DNA of 60,000 nt from Diphasiastrum complanatum (GCA_029204225.1 CM055105.1:16131353-16191352), one strand, 5' to 3'. Shown: positions 44,991 to 57,217, counted from the stretch's first letter. Numbers and translations are program-made. The notes: a model not told the origin generated them from the letters alone.

Positions 44991-46340
44991 ATGCCTCGTT
45001 TTGCCTCATTGATTCGATTTCTTCTGGCATTGCCTGCTTCCAGAATTCACCTTCTGGAATCTAGATAGCTTCTTGATATGTTGTTGGTTCTTTAGTGAAG
45101 CTGCAGTATTCGAACTCTGTTTCTTCGCTCCATTGAAAGTTGTCAGTGTATCGTTATGGAGGTTTTCTTTGTCTTGTCGACCTTCTGGGTTCGATTCGTC
45201 GCTGCTCGAATGTTTCTTCTTCGTCGGGTTGATCTTCTGCTTCCTGCTGCTCTAGGGTATGGGGCTCGACATTTTGATTTGATGTTTGCCCTTGATCTCC
45301 CTCTTGAATCGGCAATAGTGTGAAGATCTCATGCCCCTTTTCTTCCTTTAATCCAAGGAATGTGGACTCGTCGAACTTCACATCTCTACTCAACACAACT
45401 TTCTTCGTGGTTGAGTTGTAGAGTCTGTAAACTTGTGATCCGTTCGAGTATCCGACCATGATTGTCTGTTCTGACTTTTCGTCGAGCTTGCTTCTTTGTT
45501 CCTTTGGTATGTGCTTGTATGTTGCACATCCGAATACACACACGTATGACAAATCAGGCTTTCTACATGTCCACATTTCGTATGGTGTTTTGTTTTCCAG
45601 GGCTGTCGTTGTTGATCAGTTTTGCAGGTGTACCGCTGCAGCTATTGCCTCAGCCCAAAATTGACTCGGCAATCGAGCATGTGCCATCATGCATTTGGCT
45701 CCTTCGACTAGTGTCCTGTTTCTTCTTTCTGCGACACCATTATATTCGAGTGTGTACGCAGGAGTGAATTGATGCTCTATTCCTTGTTCTTGGCAGAATC
45801 TTGAAAATTCTGTGCTCTTGTACTCACCTCCATTATCAGACCTAATGATCTAAATCTTCTTTGAGGTGTGTCTTTCTGTGAATGCCACGAACTTCTTGAA
45901 GAGTCAAACACTTCAGATTTTTTCTTCAAGTAATAGATCGTTGTCATCCGGCTGTAGTCATCAATGAACGTCAAGAAATACCTCGATCCTGAGAGCGAGT
46001 CAACTTTCATTGGTCCACAGACATCTGAGTGGAAGAGCTCAAGAACTTCTTTAGCTTTTCTTCCCTCGTGTACGAATGGATTCCGATGTTGTTTCCCTTT
46101 CTGACAGGCTTCGCAGAACTCAGTATCAGGTTTGGATATTTTCAGACTTGTGACTATGTCCTTCTTGCTCATGTCGTAGAGGCTCCTCATGTTCAGATGA
46201 TACATTCTTCTGTGCCATAGTTGATCTTCGTTTTCTGATGCATTTAGTATGCTATCAGAATTGCTGGTTATTTTGGCTTGGTAGAGATTGCCTTCTCTGC
46301 ATGCAACTGTCAGCAACTTGTTTGTTGTTTTCTCGATCAT
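44990..46340 (-). pseudogene. Ty1/copia element 1: integrase to start of RT
   Basis: From 46340 downward: the pre-integrase domain LWHRRMYHLNMRSLYDM with CEACQKGKQHRNPF, then the integrase core HSDVCGPMKV and FLTFIDDYSR. Next is NGVAERRNRTLVEGAKCMMA in a shifted frame at about 45770-45650, the C-terminal integrase (YKHIPKEQRSKLDEKSEQ), and the linker RRIEPRRSTRQRKPP. The start of RT, EGEFWKQAMPEEIESM, runs to about 44990. There is a frame change near 45860 and a stop near 45045. The gag and protease are missing, since the LTR lies only about 105 bases upstream. Confidence 0.85.
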
Positions 46341-46448
46341 CCGGCATACATTGCCATACGCTCACCTCAATCGCTATGTTCTGCTCGTTGGCAAACTTTC
46401 ATGCACAGCTTTTCTCTCTTCTATTATTTTTGTTCTCTACATCGTCTC

Positions 46449-46788
46449 TATCAAAAAATGCGTATTTATCTTCATTGTGTGAAGTTACAAGATAGTTAAT
46501 CAGAGAATTACAAGACAAGTTAATGCTAATCAACTAGTTAGTTATTCTCTGTTATCGTTGTCTCTTTCAGCTGAGCGTGAAGTACAATACACCACGCTCG
46601 TCGAGCTGCCAGTTGGCAACACGAATTGTTTTCTTTCGTTTCGTGTCTTCCTCTAGTGTGTTTCGTCACCTGGTCGTTGGGCCGAATCTCGAATACTTTT
46701 CTTTCGGTCTTCGGGGTTTGTTTGCCCTTCGCTTCGTTTCGCTTCGTCACCTTCGCGACAAAGTTGCAGGAGTTCACAATTTTTGACA
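46449..46788 (-). mobile_element. LTR of copia element 1, about 340 bases
   Basis: On the minus strand it starts TGTCAAAAATTGTGAACTCC at 46788 and ends TTTTTTGATA at 46449, imperfectly inverted to the start. It interrupts the RT of copia element 2 directly after the codons for DYLETFS. No standard primer site follows. The stretch to 46340 is a short leader joined to pre-integrase codons. Confidence 0.55.
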
Positions 46789-48428
46789 AGGCTGAAAGTT
46801 TCCAAATAATCAACATTCGGGATTTGAGAGAATCCTCTAGTGACTAACCTTGCCTTCAATCGATCAATTGATCCATCACCTTTGTACTTGATCCGATCAA
46901 CCCATTTGCAAGAAATGATATGCTTACCAACTTGTAGGTCTATAACAATCCATGTCTGGTTTTTGATCGAAGATTGATACTCTTTGTCCGTCGCTGATTT
47001 CCACTGATCTGCATCTGGACTAGAAATTCCTTGAGAATAATTGATTGGCTCTTGGACAAAGTAACATGTGGCGGTGTTTGCTATAAATCTGTTTCGATTC
47101 AATCTTCGAAGAATTGGCTTTTCTGGCTGCTTCTGCTGTGTCGAGTTGTCTTCCAAATCATTGATTTGAGTAGAGTCAAGATTCGAACTTGATGCGATAT
47201 CAAGAATTGATTCAGCATCTGTAACTTTCTCCTTTCCCTTGAGATTGACAAACGAATCTTCGAGAAAGATAACATCTCTACTAAAAGTAATCTTTTTAGT
47301 CACCGGATTGTAAATCCTATAAGCTTTATGATTCGACGAGTATCCAACAAAGATAGACTCAAAACTAGTAGCATCTAGCTTCTTACGAAGTTCTGCTAGT
47401 TTCTCTGCAAAAGTGATACCACCGAAAGTTCGAAGGTGCCTTACCGAAGGTTTTGAACCAGTCCACACCTATTCGGGTGTTGTGTCAACTAAGGCTTTGG
47501 TTGTAAGTCGGTTTTAAAGATATGCAGTTGTCGAGACGACTTCTGCCCAAAAAGTCTATGATAATCCTGCATGTAGAATCATACTTTTCGCACTTTTGAT
47601 AAGTGTATGATTTTTACGTTCAGCCACTCCATTTAAATGTGGAGAATAGTTGGTGGTATACTGCATAAGAATGCCATGAGTTCTGTAGTAATCTTTGAAT
47701 TCAATTGAAATGAATTTGCCTCCACCATCAGTCCGAATTGCCTTGATTTTCCTGGAAGTTTGATTCTCAGCTTCATGCTTGAATTGTTGAAAATACTTGA
47801 AGGCTTCTTATTTCTTATTCAGAAAATAGACTACTGTCTTTGTCAAATAATCGTCGATGAAGGTCAAAATGTATTTTGCTCCCCCTATCGAGAGAGTCTG
47901 CATGGACCCACATATGCTGTTGTGCACAATATCTAACACACCGTTGGATGTGTGTTGCGAATCAGACTTGAAAGGAGTTATAGCATGCTTTGCTAGAATA
48001 CAGCTTCGACAAACTGTATGGCCTGAAATATTGCTGCAGTTGAGATCTCGAACAATCTTTTTTGTTGACATATTTCAAAGACAAGTAAAATTGACAGGAC
48101 CCATTCTGTAATGCCATAGTAAATCTTCCAAAGTAGAAGTAGATAGAGCTTGAACAGTCAAAGCATTGCAATGACCAAGCTTATAAAGATTGCCTTGACT
48201 CTTTCCAAGCGCAAGTACCGTTCTGCTTTTGTCTAATATTGAACAAGCATTAGAATCAAATTCGACTTTATGGCCCAAATCAACGATTCTAATAATAGAA
48301 AGTAAAGTTTTTGGTAAGATTTGGAACATGAAGAACACTTGGAATGAAAGTAGTACCATCTCGAGATTGCAATTTGACAATGTCGATACCATCGATACTG
48401 TGAGTACTGCTATCGCCCAATGAGACAT
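46789..48428 (-). pseudogene. Ty1/copia element 2: protease end to start of RT, broken by element 1
   Basis: From 48428: MSHWAIAVLTV is antisense noise, while the matching frame near 48440-48330 gives SLGDSSTHSIDGIDIVKLQS after the protease. Pre-integrase (SGHTVCRSCILAKHAITPF) and integrase core (LTFIDDYLTKTVVYFLNKK) follow at 48071-47808. IRTDGGGKFIS and NGVAERKNHTLIKSAKSMIL come next in shifted frames. Integrase C-terminus and linker start at 47468, and the RT start is GKHIISCKWVDRIKYKGDGS with RLKARLVTRGFSQ. Coding stops at 46788 where element 1 is inserted. Confidence 0.85.
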
Positions 48429-49587
48429 ACTTTTGAGTCATAGCTTGACTGTACTTATTAAAATGAATTAATCTAATGATCTATTTATAGTTGTTGATGG
48501 CACAGCCCTAACGGAATGCGCCGTTATCCACCTGGAGCTACAGGATTGGACCCAAAATATGTAGTGGATAAGACTCCACTATCAAGTCTACTTTAGTCGT
48601 TATTTGGTAACCCTCGACAATAAATTCGGCTCTATGTCGAAAATACGTGTATTTTTGCAAACGATCTCAAAACCTTCGACATTGTCTCGACAATGCGAGG
48701 AAAACTGCAAAGTAGTTCCACATTACAAAATGATTTCAGGAATGAAATCTAACACATTACCCCCTCAAACACTACAAAAATAGTTGTTTTTGACATAACC
48801 AAGGAATAAGAAAACCCATAAAAACAGAGCTTTGTTTCGAAATAGCAGGTAGTTGTTCATAACACCTTTTAAAACGGGACCCTAAACATTGACATTGCCG
48901 GATGTTTCAATAATTTCCTTGCTATATTTGGCCATGAAGGGGTCGTGTTCTTTTCAAGCAGAAGCAAGCCTTGTGCCCTTTTTATTCATGTACTGGCCTA
49001 TGGCCCATTTTATTAGTCTAGTTGCTATTTTGGACATATGATTTCTTAGTGGGTACTGGAAGGCCGCACTAGTATCCCTCCTGAGTCCTTACTTGACTTG
49101 AATAGTTGTTCAAGCTTATCCATTACTTGACTTGATTAGTTTGGTCAATCTTGTCCCCTTAGAAGTTCCTTTTACGGCTTCTCTATGGGTAAAAGTAGGA
49201 AACATTGTGATTCATTTGATAGCTTATGATATTGACTAATCTCTTAATCCTGATTAGGCTTCAGCTATCCATGGCTTGTAGGGCTATGGCCAGGATCTAT
49301 GTGATGCATCTATGCTATTCTTGTAGGGATTAGTCTTTGCTGCCTCATATCTGATCTTTATGCTTCAATGATGCTAAAGTCTCTAATTCAGTTCAATATC
49401 AAGTGTGTTATAAATTGCTTTATCTCATAATGTGTTCATTACTAGAGCATCATCGCCAACAAATTACATCCATCTCTGAATTTTGGAAAAGAATCAAGAG
49501 ATTGTGTTCCTCTTTCTCCACTGTTACATTGGCTTCTACGCATCTCCTTTCTTCTCTACATCCTTGTTATAGATATTAGAAACTTGC
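48429..49587. other. Non-coding stretch
   Basis: ATAAATAG-type words and the CCCCTCAAACAC segment near 48760 may be an old LTR edge for copia element 2, but no border could be proven. No gene is seen. Confidence 0.35.
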
Positions 49588-49596
49588 AAAAGGATT

Positions 49597-50162
49597 AGTG
49601 TTTCCAAGCGATTTGAATCTGCCGCTTTACGTCGGACGATTCGTCTAGTTTGAACCAATTCGAACCGGTCCTGGCCGGTTTAAATTGAAAAATGGATCAA
49701 AGCGTTTCTTTTTTCTTTTTTCTCTTTTTTGTCTTTTTTAGTGCTAGACCTTTTATTCTTATAAAAACAGGTTCTGAATGCTATTTACAACGCTTTATAT
49801 ACTACTAGTAGTAATTATTGTGTTCGTGACATGTGCATTGATCTGTCTACATGTTTGTGCATTGAAATTTGAAAGTCAAGACTGGTAGTTTGGTAAGCTC
49901 TAGTGGCATTGAGCAATTTGAGCTGCAAGCCAAAACTAATGCAATTGAACAAATATGAATGATGATAGTAGATAATAACTAGTGAGTACATAGCCTCTTT
50001 CTGTCTGAAAAATACCAAACTCCAGCTTCATGAATCATTGGCAGGCCAAAAGTGATAAAACTTCAATAGTTCGAACTGAAATCTGGTTCGAATCGAGTCC
50101 CAACAATTCGTTCGTTTCGAATAGCGGTTCAAGGTTTCAACAGCAATCTGTGGAAACTATAA
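49597..50162. mobile_element. hAT-like element of about 566 bases (GGTTCGAA word)
   Basis: AAAAGGATT is present on both sides (49588-49596 and 50163-50171). The left end reads TAGTGTTTCCAAGCGATTTG and the right end, inverted, reads TAGTTTCCACAGATTGC, an imperfect inverted pair. Both ends are rich in GGTTCGAA/TTCGAACC words (AATTCGAACCGG, GGTTCGAATCGAG). No transposase ORF is present. Confidence 0.65.
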
Positions 50163-50171
50163 AAAAGGATT

Positions 50172-51739
50172 GCTCTACAAATCGTGTTTGCGCTATGCTT
50201 GGCACGAATCTAGTCCTTGCCCACATGTTTTCTTTTTCTAACTTTTCTTGCTCCATATCCAATTTATGTCCATTCTTAAACCTAAACATTGCCTTTTTAA
50301 AGTCTTAGTTTAACTCTTATGACACGACAAAAGATACTAAATGGATGTAGACCTTACAAACCTTGGAATGAGAAATCATGTTTGAAGACTCTTATGACAT
50401 TTAGTTCAAGATATGTTTTGTGAAGACTTGGGTAAAGTAATACTTTCAAGCTCGACAATACGGCATAGTACCTGGAAAAGTTTCACTTTAGAACCCTAAG
50501 AAGTTGCAAAGGTGCTCATCAACAAAACTTTCACATCAAGGCTTTATTCTGAACAAAAAGGCTTAACTAGTTTACATTTGTAAGAAAAACATCTACAATT
50601 CCCCATGAAAGAGTTAGACCTGGATGTATCAAATTTTGATTTCATAAGTATCAATGCAATGAATTGAGAATCACTTACATTGCATCATCTCTTGAAGCAA
50701 ATGTCTCCTGGCAATACTTAATGGTCGGAAATGATGTTACAAGTGTTGGCTCTATACCATGCAAAGTTCGTTCAATCTGAAACAAAAACATTCCAAAAAC
50801 CAAATATTTAGATTCATAGCTAACACAATAATTTACTTGAGCTAATGAACAACATACCCTCAAAGAACTTCTGAGAATCGTACTTTAAAAGCACAGTTAC
50901 TAAAAGATGTGAACACTTCAAAGATACTTGGATAACCATAAGCTAGTATTGGCATCACCTACTTCGATATTTTTAGCATCACTACTATCGAATGGTTTTC
51001 TTCCTAACTCCTACTTAAAGCATATACCACTAAAGCATGCTCCAAAGATCCCAAGATATTGATCATGCATCTCTTAGTGTGATATTCCATAACATTCTTG
51101 TTGCTTCATAGGTTTGCTTCTTTTCAAACGATACTTATCCAATCTCTTTTTCTCGATGCATCATTAACCTCTCAAATATGTGAAGCACTCTCTAGCCTGA
51201 CTTCGTCAACACATAATAACCACTGTTAAAATGAAGCTCCTTACAAACCTCTTGATGTGTATATCGATTCAGGTTTTTGACCCATTTGATGCACTTCTTG
51301 GTTGGGTAAACTGTTAGGCTCTTATTTACTTTCTTGATTTACTTATCATCCTATAAATGCATTCCAATACTCATTCATAAGCATTTTTTTTCTTTCTCTA
51401 CGAAACATAACCTTCCAAAATTGAATATTAATGCAAAGCACCTTGTTCAAAACAAACAACGTTCCCTAGTTGCATATCTCTTTGTGAGATTGGATTACAC
51501 CCAAATTCACAAATTTAATTGAATAAGTCAATAATTCCATTAGCTAAAGCTTAAACCAAAGAGTCTATATTAACGGCAAAAAAAAAATTTAGCCAAGAAG
51601 CACAACATATGGTCTCATAAGTACCCAAGCATAATTAGCTATGCAGGTTTTTAGAAATCCAAATTCTCTTGGGTAATGACATTGTCATTCATATTCTTTT
51701 ATGGGTGACAACATAGTATTTGATGTTATATTAACCTTG
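50172..51739. other. Non-coding stretch
   Basis: AT-rich, with no supported gene or repeat border. Confidence 0.35.
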
Positions 51740-52010
51740 ACATTTTAGCCGATTTGGAGTGACATGATGCTTTTTCCTTGAAAGTAGGATTGTAGGAATT
51801 GTTACAGGCAAATAGGAAGAAAAGCTCTGACAAAAACAAAGGTGGAGGTAATAAGAAAGGAACAAAGGACAAAACTGTGCTTTTCAAGTAGGAGAAGCCT
51901 GCCATTGCAAAAAAGAAAGATACTTCCATTGTGGCAACACAAGACACATCTTTCGTTGCCCATTATGCAACAAGGGAGAAGCACCTACATCTTAACAGGA
52001 CAGGTTAGGA
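51740..52010 (+). pseudogene. Copia-like gag zinc-knuckle remnant
   Basis: A lysine-rich stretch (KSSDKNKGGGNKKGTKDK) precedes ERYFHCGNTRHIFRCPLC in another frame. This is a CCHC-like knuckle whose first Cys has become Tyr. The order, basic tail then knuckle, matches copia gag. Nothing else of the element survives nearby. Confidence 0.45.
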
Positions 52011-52299
52011 AGTTGTGGCAAGTTCCATTAAGGACCCACTGCTCATGTGAGGCCAAGAACAAGACAAGCGAGCTTCATATTTCTTTTGTGCTAAATCTTT
52101 CCAAAATATTACTTCTCGTGAGTTTGACCAAGAAAAGGGCATAACATACTTTTTCATGTGTCTTTTGTTGACATTACAGGAATGTTTATAAATGTGATGC
52201 ACTTACTTATCTTGTCATTGGAAAGTTGAGGGTCCACATTCTGGTTAGGTGGAGTTCATGGTAGCTATCTTACAAGATGTGGATGGAACCTTGGGGATG

Positions 52300-52830
52300 T
52301 CATGGCATTGACTAATGAATCCTACTTTGGTTGGGAACATGCTCAGGAACATGAGTTTGGGGACGTGACATGGGAACGCATTCCCAAGGGATGGGAACAT
52401 GATTGGGAAAGCATTCCTTGGTCACAATCTCTGCAAAGACCTAAAAACAAGATAGATGAAAGAGGAAGCCTTGGGAACGTGATTGGGAACATGCTCCTCG
52501 GTCACACTTTTTGCAAAGACATAAAAACAAGATAAATGAAGGACGAAACAACAAAATCTAGAGATATTTTACATAAATTTTGTTAATATAGTAGTGCCAT
52601 TGCATAAATACGATACTCATCCTCTGTTGTGTTTATATAATGTGTAATTCGAATATTCAAAACTCTATAAATTTCAAATTATGATGTGTATGTCTATGCT
52701 TCAAAGATACATTGCCCATTCCGGAATGGGTTCCAAAACAAACACTTTGCCAGAACGCTTTTTTTTTTCCCTTCCCGTTCTCGTTCCCGTTTTTTTAGGG
52801 ACGTTTTCATTCATGTTCTTGGTTCGCGTT
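52300..52830. mobile_element. Iterated-word (GGGAAC/GTTCCC) element
   Basis: The left part (52315-52500) repeats GGGAACRTGA and similar words, and contains a partial tandem copy with TTGGTCACA, TGCAAAGACMTAAAAACAAG. The right part (52720-52835) has the same words inverted (CGTTCTCGTTCCCG, GCGTTCCCATT). This is the layout of a MITE with subterminal repeats. No target duplication was found, so the ends are approximate. The 77-codon frame at 52302 comes from the repeat. Confidence 0.45.
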
Positions 52831-52965
52831 CCCATTTCCTCGTCGTCATGATTGTTGGCTGTAGCTGCATGTCTCATACCAAGTATAGGACCAGTGAAAA
52901 GAACCCCAAGATAGGGGTAGGATGACACAATCTCCAACGGCTGTCCATTTAGAAAAAGCTCATCG

Positions 52966-53157
52966 CTACATTAAAGCCCTGGATGTGTTGAAGACCATAA
53001 CTTTGGTCTTCTCAATGTTAACCCGTAAACCCCATCTAGTGCATAAACCATGAAGACTGTCCCACTGTGTCTGTAATCTCTCTTTAGTCGAGGAGACTAA
53101 AGCAACTAAGGTCGCCGGCAGTAGATGAAGAGTGATATAATACCATTGCAATTCCAA
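52966..53157 (-). pseudogene. LINE reverse transcriptase fragment
   Basis: VALVSSTKERLQTQWDSLHG and then CTRWGLRVNIEKTKVMVFN is the segment after the YADD box in LINE RT, with the NxxKTK motif. The YADD itself is scrambled, probably by one inserted base. It lies on the opposite strand to the LINE at 42.5-45 kb and may be from a related family. Confidence 0.75.
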
Positions 53158-53223
53158 ATACCAATATGCAGGTGGTATGGACGGGGCCCTAGGATGCTCC
53201 CACGCCCGAGGGCCCCAACTCCC

Positions 53224-53688
53224 TGTTGGCGGTGTAGGAAATAGAAGCCTAAGGATCCAGGATCTTAACTATTCAATCACACAAAGCATTCTCAAAAGAA
53301 AGAGAGAGATGGCTAGAAACCCTCTTGTAGAAACTCGTGGACAGCCAAGGAGAATAGTCAGTATTGCTTACAAAAGTGTCTCATACAAATGGGATGCACA
53401 CATATATATAGTCCACGATGACTATCTAACTTCATGACTATTGACTATCCAACTTTCTATAAGTTACATAGAAAGAATAAGGTACCTCCAATATGTCAAG
53501 TTGGGGTACTTAATGTCACAATTAGGCCTAGTGGACCCATGAGTCCCTACCAAGTTAATTTCATACTAATATAGCTAACTCTAACTTTAGTAGGCCTAAT
53601 ATAATAAATGACCATGGTTACACAACTCTCGACCTTTTGGGTCAAAGTAACCTATGGTAATGTAAGCAATTCCATTTACATTCCAACA
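53224..53688 (-). mobile_element. 465-base LTR with adjoining polypurine tract
   Basis: On the minus strand the LTR runs from TGTTGGAATG (53688) to CCAACA (53224), with 6-base inverted ends. It is preceded by AAGGAGGG within ATTTAAGGAGGG (53689-53700), a polypurine tract, so this is a 3' LTR of a minus-strand element whose interior lies at higher positions. It is related to the LTR at 28433-28854. A TATATATATG box and CATCTCTCTCTTTC tract lie in its second half. Confidence 0.75.
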
Positions 53689-53700
53689 CCCTCCTTAAAT

Positions 53701-54280
53701 GGAAATGCATAACATAACATGAAGTAACTTCTTGAAAGAGAAAAATGCAACTTGTTGTCCGACCTTCATGTCGCCAAATAAACTTCGCACCGAAGTAGTC
53801 GAAATCTCATCCCCAATCATGTCCAACATATAAAAGGAAAAGAATGCGTAATAATGAAGCATCAAGTCGAAGGGTGAGGATTTGCATGCTCCATCCGAAG
53901 TAGGGAACCAACATAAACTCGGCAATAAGTCGAAACATGGACTTGTAATCCATCATAGGCTCCCACATCATTCGAAAATACTTCTTACCATAAGGACAAT
54001 AAAAAAAAGTACCAAACTCTTTTGGCATCACATCCTCCCGAACCTTACCATCAATGACTTGCTCGCATAGAATAGGCGACGTACCAACATCATGATGAAG
54101 AGGAGTAAGTGTAGAACCAAAAGAATCAACAAGAGGTACTGATTTTAAAGAGGCATGTGCCTTCCTTTCGTAGTAAGATATTTCTTTGTTGTCCTGCAAA
54201 GTCTCCAATAGCCGACAAGGAACTGTTATGGGCTGTTCAACATCCTCCAAGCCGTTATGTTCCCACTTTGGAGGTTTCAT
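53701..54280 (-). CDS. Unidentified ORF inside an LTR element
   Basis: A 157-codon frame (54280-53807) starts MKPPKWEHNG and contains LLETLQDNKEISYYERKAHA, then GTSPILCEQVIDGKVREDVM. It continues to FGTFFYCPYGKKYFRMMWEP and FRLIAEFMLVPYFGW. It has no gag, protease, integrase or RT motif that I can see. By position, just upstream of a PPT and 3' LTR, it would be the last coding part of that element. Alternatives are a captured host exon or an env-position ORF of unknown type. The tail beyond about residue 135 may be non-coding. Confidence 0.4.
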
Positions 54281-54354
54281 TTAGAAAGAGCAATCACCTA
54301 AGATGAGGGACAAAAAACGAGCATTGAGGGGTTTTGGGGGGAAATAAATAAATA

Positions 54355-54475
54355 AATTATTTAGATGAACCGTACCACGGTTGAAGGAACCGTGGTACGG
54401 TTCCTTCCACGGTTCCCAGGACCCATGGTTTTGGGAACCGTGGGTTCTATGACCATGATACAAAGTTTAAGTACT
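54355..54475. mobile_element. Iterated-word (GGAACCGTGG) insertion
   Basis: ACCGTACCACGGTT, GGAACCGTGGTACGGTTCC, CCACGGTTCCC and GGGAACCGTGGG lie in about 90 bases and can form strong hairpins. The layout matches the other iterated-word MITEs in this window. Termini and target duplication were not found, so it may be truncated. Confidence 0.45.
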
Positions 54476-55191
54476 GTAGATTGTGTGGACTTATCGTAGC
54501 ACCTGAAGTAGGATAGTCAACTTCTGTTAGCCCAATAGAAGAAGTTGCAACATCAATTACTTTAATCAACATTGTAGTATTGGTGGTGCACGAACGTGGA
54601 CTTTGCTACTACTGATAGGCCATGTTGTTGTACCATAATGGCCTATGAATCAATATGTAATATGTATATTGATAACTTTGTATTTTGTATTTTGTCTGTG
54701 TCTTGGTAACTTGTCTACATGTTATTGTTTTTGTTTTTTATTTTATTTTATTTGGATTATAATCATTATTATCATTTTTTCTTTCTTCTTGCTGATTGCC
54801 ATTGGTTCTTAGTCAACATCGAGTCTGCCCAAAAGAACTTTCGAAACCCAACTAGCAACTCATGCTTGGGGTACTGATGAGACATAAGCAATTTATTTGG
54901 CTAAGATTTTTTGTATTTTGAATTCTATATTATTGTTTTGATCTAGATCCTTTGACTTTTTGGTTGTATGTATATTATTTCTAAACTTTGTGAAATTGGA
55001 TATACTCTAATCTCACAAATAGATATTTTTTTCACTTTAGTGGACATGCAAATTCTGAATAAATTTTCATCCAAGTTGTTGCACACGAGCTCACAAAACC
55101 CTAAGTAAATACATAAATACCCAACAAATTTGTCCCTTTATTAATCTCAAGCAAATGTGCATAGATCAACAAGTAAACATGAGAGCTCTGT
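54476..55191. other. Non-coding stretch
   Basis: T-rich, with TTTTATTTTATTTTATTT near 54735. No gene is supported. Confidence 0.35.
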
Positions 55192-56323
55192 TGTAAGCCT
55201 CCTCCCAATCGTAGCTGCATAGGAATAAGATAGAGAATGCATCGCAAGGCTCACACTATATCCCCTCAAGCACTTGACACATCTTAACGTTGACACGTGG
55301 CAAACTCCGTGCACTGTCTACACTTGCCACTTGGCGGTACCCTGACACATAGGCAAGGTAGTAGGTAGACTGTGTGGCACGTACATTGGACCAAGCGTCC
55401 CAATGAGCATACAACGCATGTCCTGTTGACCCGTCTGTTAAGTGCCACCCATGCACTGGACCAAGTGTCCCAATGAGCATATGATAGGTGTCATGTGACC
55501 GGTCAGCCCTCCCTACTTTTTAAAGGGTTAGTCCAACAGCCTCTCATGGGACCCAATATCCCCTTACCTATCTCAGAATTAGTCACTATAACTGATATTT
55601 ACATTGCAATTTACAATTGTCTCCACAGGCATCATCCTCAATAGCAAAGTCTGGATCTATGCATGCAACCCATGCGCGGTCTCCCAAGCAGCATCACTGA
55701 GAGACCGTCCATGCCATGCAACCGAGTACTCACGAAGCAAACATACCCGCAATTGTCTTTGCGTCTGGTCCAATACTCTTATTGGTCCATGCATCACCTC
55801 TTTATGCTCCTGAAACAATACAAGGCCATCAACCAACAAGTTATCATCGTCATGTAAAACATTTTGTAAGCGTGAAAACTGTGCACTTTCCTCTCATACG
55901 CCCCTCGTTGACTATTTCCCCGGTCAACCGCTCCCCTCTACCCTCTCTCTCCTTCCGCGCGGCCACAGAGCCTTCACGACTGTTACGAGCTCGTGACCAG
56001 TGCCGAACCCTAGAGAACACAGATAGGTCAGATACCAGTCAGGGTCGTGTCTAGCGTACACGACCAACAGGGCAAGATAGTGTGAGTAGTGTGCCCCAGC
56101 ACGGTCCATAGCCATGGCGGGCCTAACACAGTCTAGGGACCTTGTCAGCAGGATAGGGCCCCCAGTTGGGTCCCGACATGCAGTCGGCCACATCAGTGAC
56201 ACGTGGGTTGCATGCTACCAGTCCTCACACTGGGCTAGGAGGGGCTTACTCTATATCAGGGAGTAGGCAAGGTTGGGTGGTTCAATTAGTGCTTGCCCTA
56301 CTGTGATGTTAGGATCTATTACA
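55192..56323 (+). repeat. 5' LTR of the gypsy element
   Basis: The 3' edge (ATTACA) is fixed by the primer site. The 5' edge TGTAAGCCTCC at 55192 is the best TG start that mirrors the end, but it is uncertain. Inside, GGACCAAGYGTCCCAATGAG is repeated at about 55388 and 55458. CTCTATATCAGG near 56250 may be a TATA box. Small open frames in this region are not called. Confidence 0.5.
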
Positions 56324-56324
56324 C

Positions 56325-56337
56325 TGGTATCAGAGCC
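56325..56337 (+). other. Primer-binding site, initiator tRNA-Met type
   Basis: TGGTATCAGAGCC follows the LTR end after one base. It is the standard site for priming by initiator tRNA-Met. Confidence 0.9.
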
Positions 56338-57217
56338 ATCTCCATCTTTGGGAGCTTAGTAGCAGCAGTAGAGAAAGCTATCAGAGGATAGGAAAAATCT
56401 CTCAGTTTCTCAGAAAGAATTAGAGGAGGAGAATCGTTGTAGGTGCAGCCTTCAAACTCTTGAAATTCACTGAGAATTTACAGTTGTAGGAAGTAGAATT
56501 CCTTGTGGAAGAAACTCGCTGGAAAAGCAGATGTTTTACACTGATTTCAGAGAGTTTTGTATAGATTTCCCAGCGGAATTAGAGTAGGAATTAGTAGGCA
56601 CCTCCATCGCTGTAAATTCAGAGACTTGCATCTGGTTTCCAGGTGAAATTTCAGTAGTTCTCAGCGATTTTGAAGCCATAAGAGAAGAACAGGGTCAGTG
56701 CTGCCAGTACTTCTGAAAATCCAGATTTTAGACAGTTTTGGGCCCCAACTTCAAAGATTTGGAGCAATAATACTTCTGCCAGATCAGCGAGCATGGGGTT
56801 TCTGAAATTTCAGAATTCAGAAGTGCCTTTGGACTTCAAATTTGGCTTTTTGGGGACAAATTGGGGTGCTGTCAGACCAGCGAGGGGGGATAGCAAAAAA
56901 TTTCAGATCTTTTTGCATTTTTTCCGCCTTCTATTAAAATTTCTCAGAGCCACAGGTCTGTTAGCAAGCCAGCGAGCTATTTATTTCAAGCAACTGAAAA
57001 ATTTGACGCCGTTTTGGAGCTTCAAACTGGGATTTTCTGGGACAGCAAGTCTGAAAATTTGGGTAAAAGAGCTGAGGGGGTTCCTCTTCGTATTCTCTTT
57101 GGAAGTACAGCCCTCAGAAACAGCTAAGTCATCTTTCCTTTCCCTTGTACAGTTGTAAATTAGTCTTTCTGACTTTTTTTTTTCAGAAGTTGAGGTACCT
57201 CTCTTTCAGTTCTGAAA
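56338..57217 (+). other. Gypsy leader
   Basis: About 880 bases lie between the primer site and gag. A 121-codon frame at 56793 (MGFLKFQNSEVPLDFKFGF) overlaps it and contains two partly repeated segments with LKFxxxxGL. It is probably not a protein gene, as it shows no known motif. A T-run precedes the gag start. Confidence 0.5.

Noticed and set aside
56793-57158. 121-codon ORF in the gypsy leader
   Set aside because: It has no domain, is out of frame with gag, and lies in the untranslated leader. It is noted only as part of the leader.
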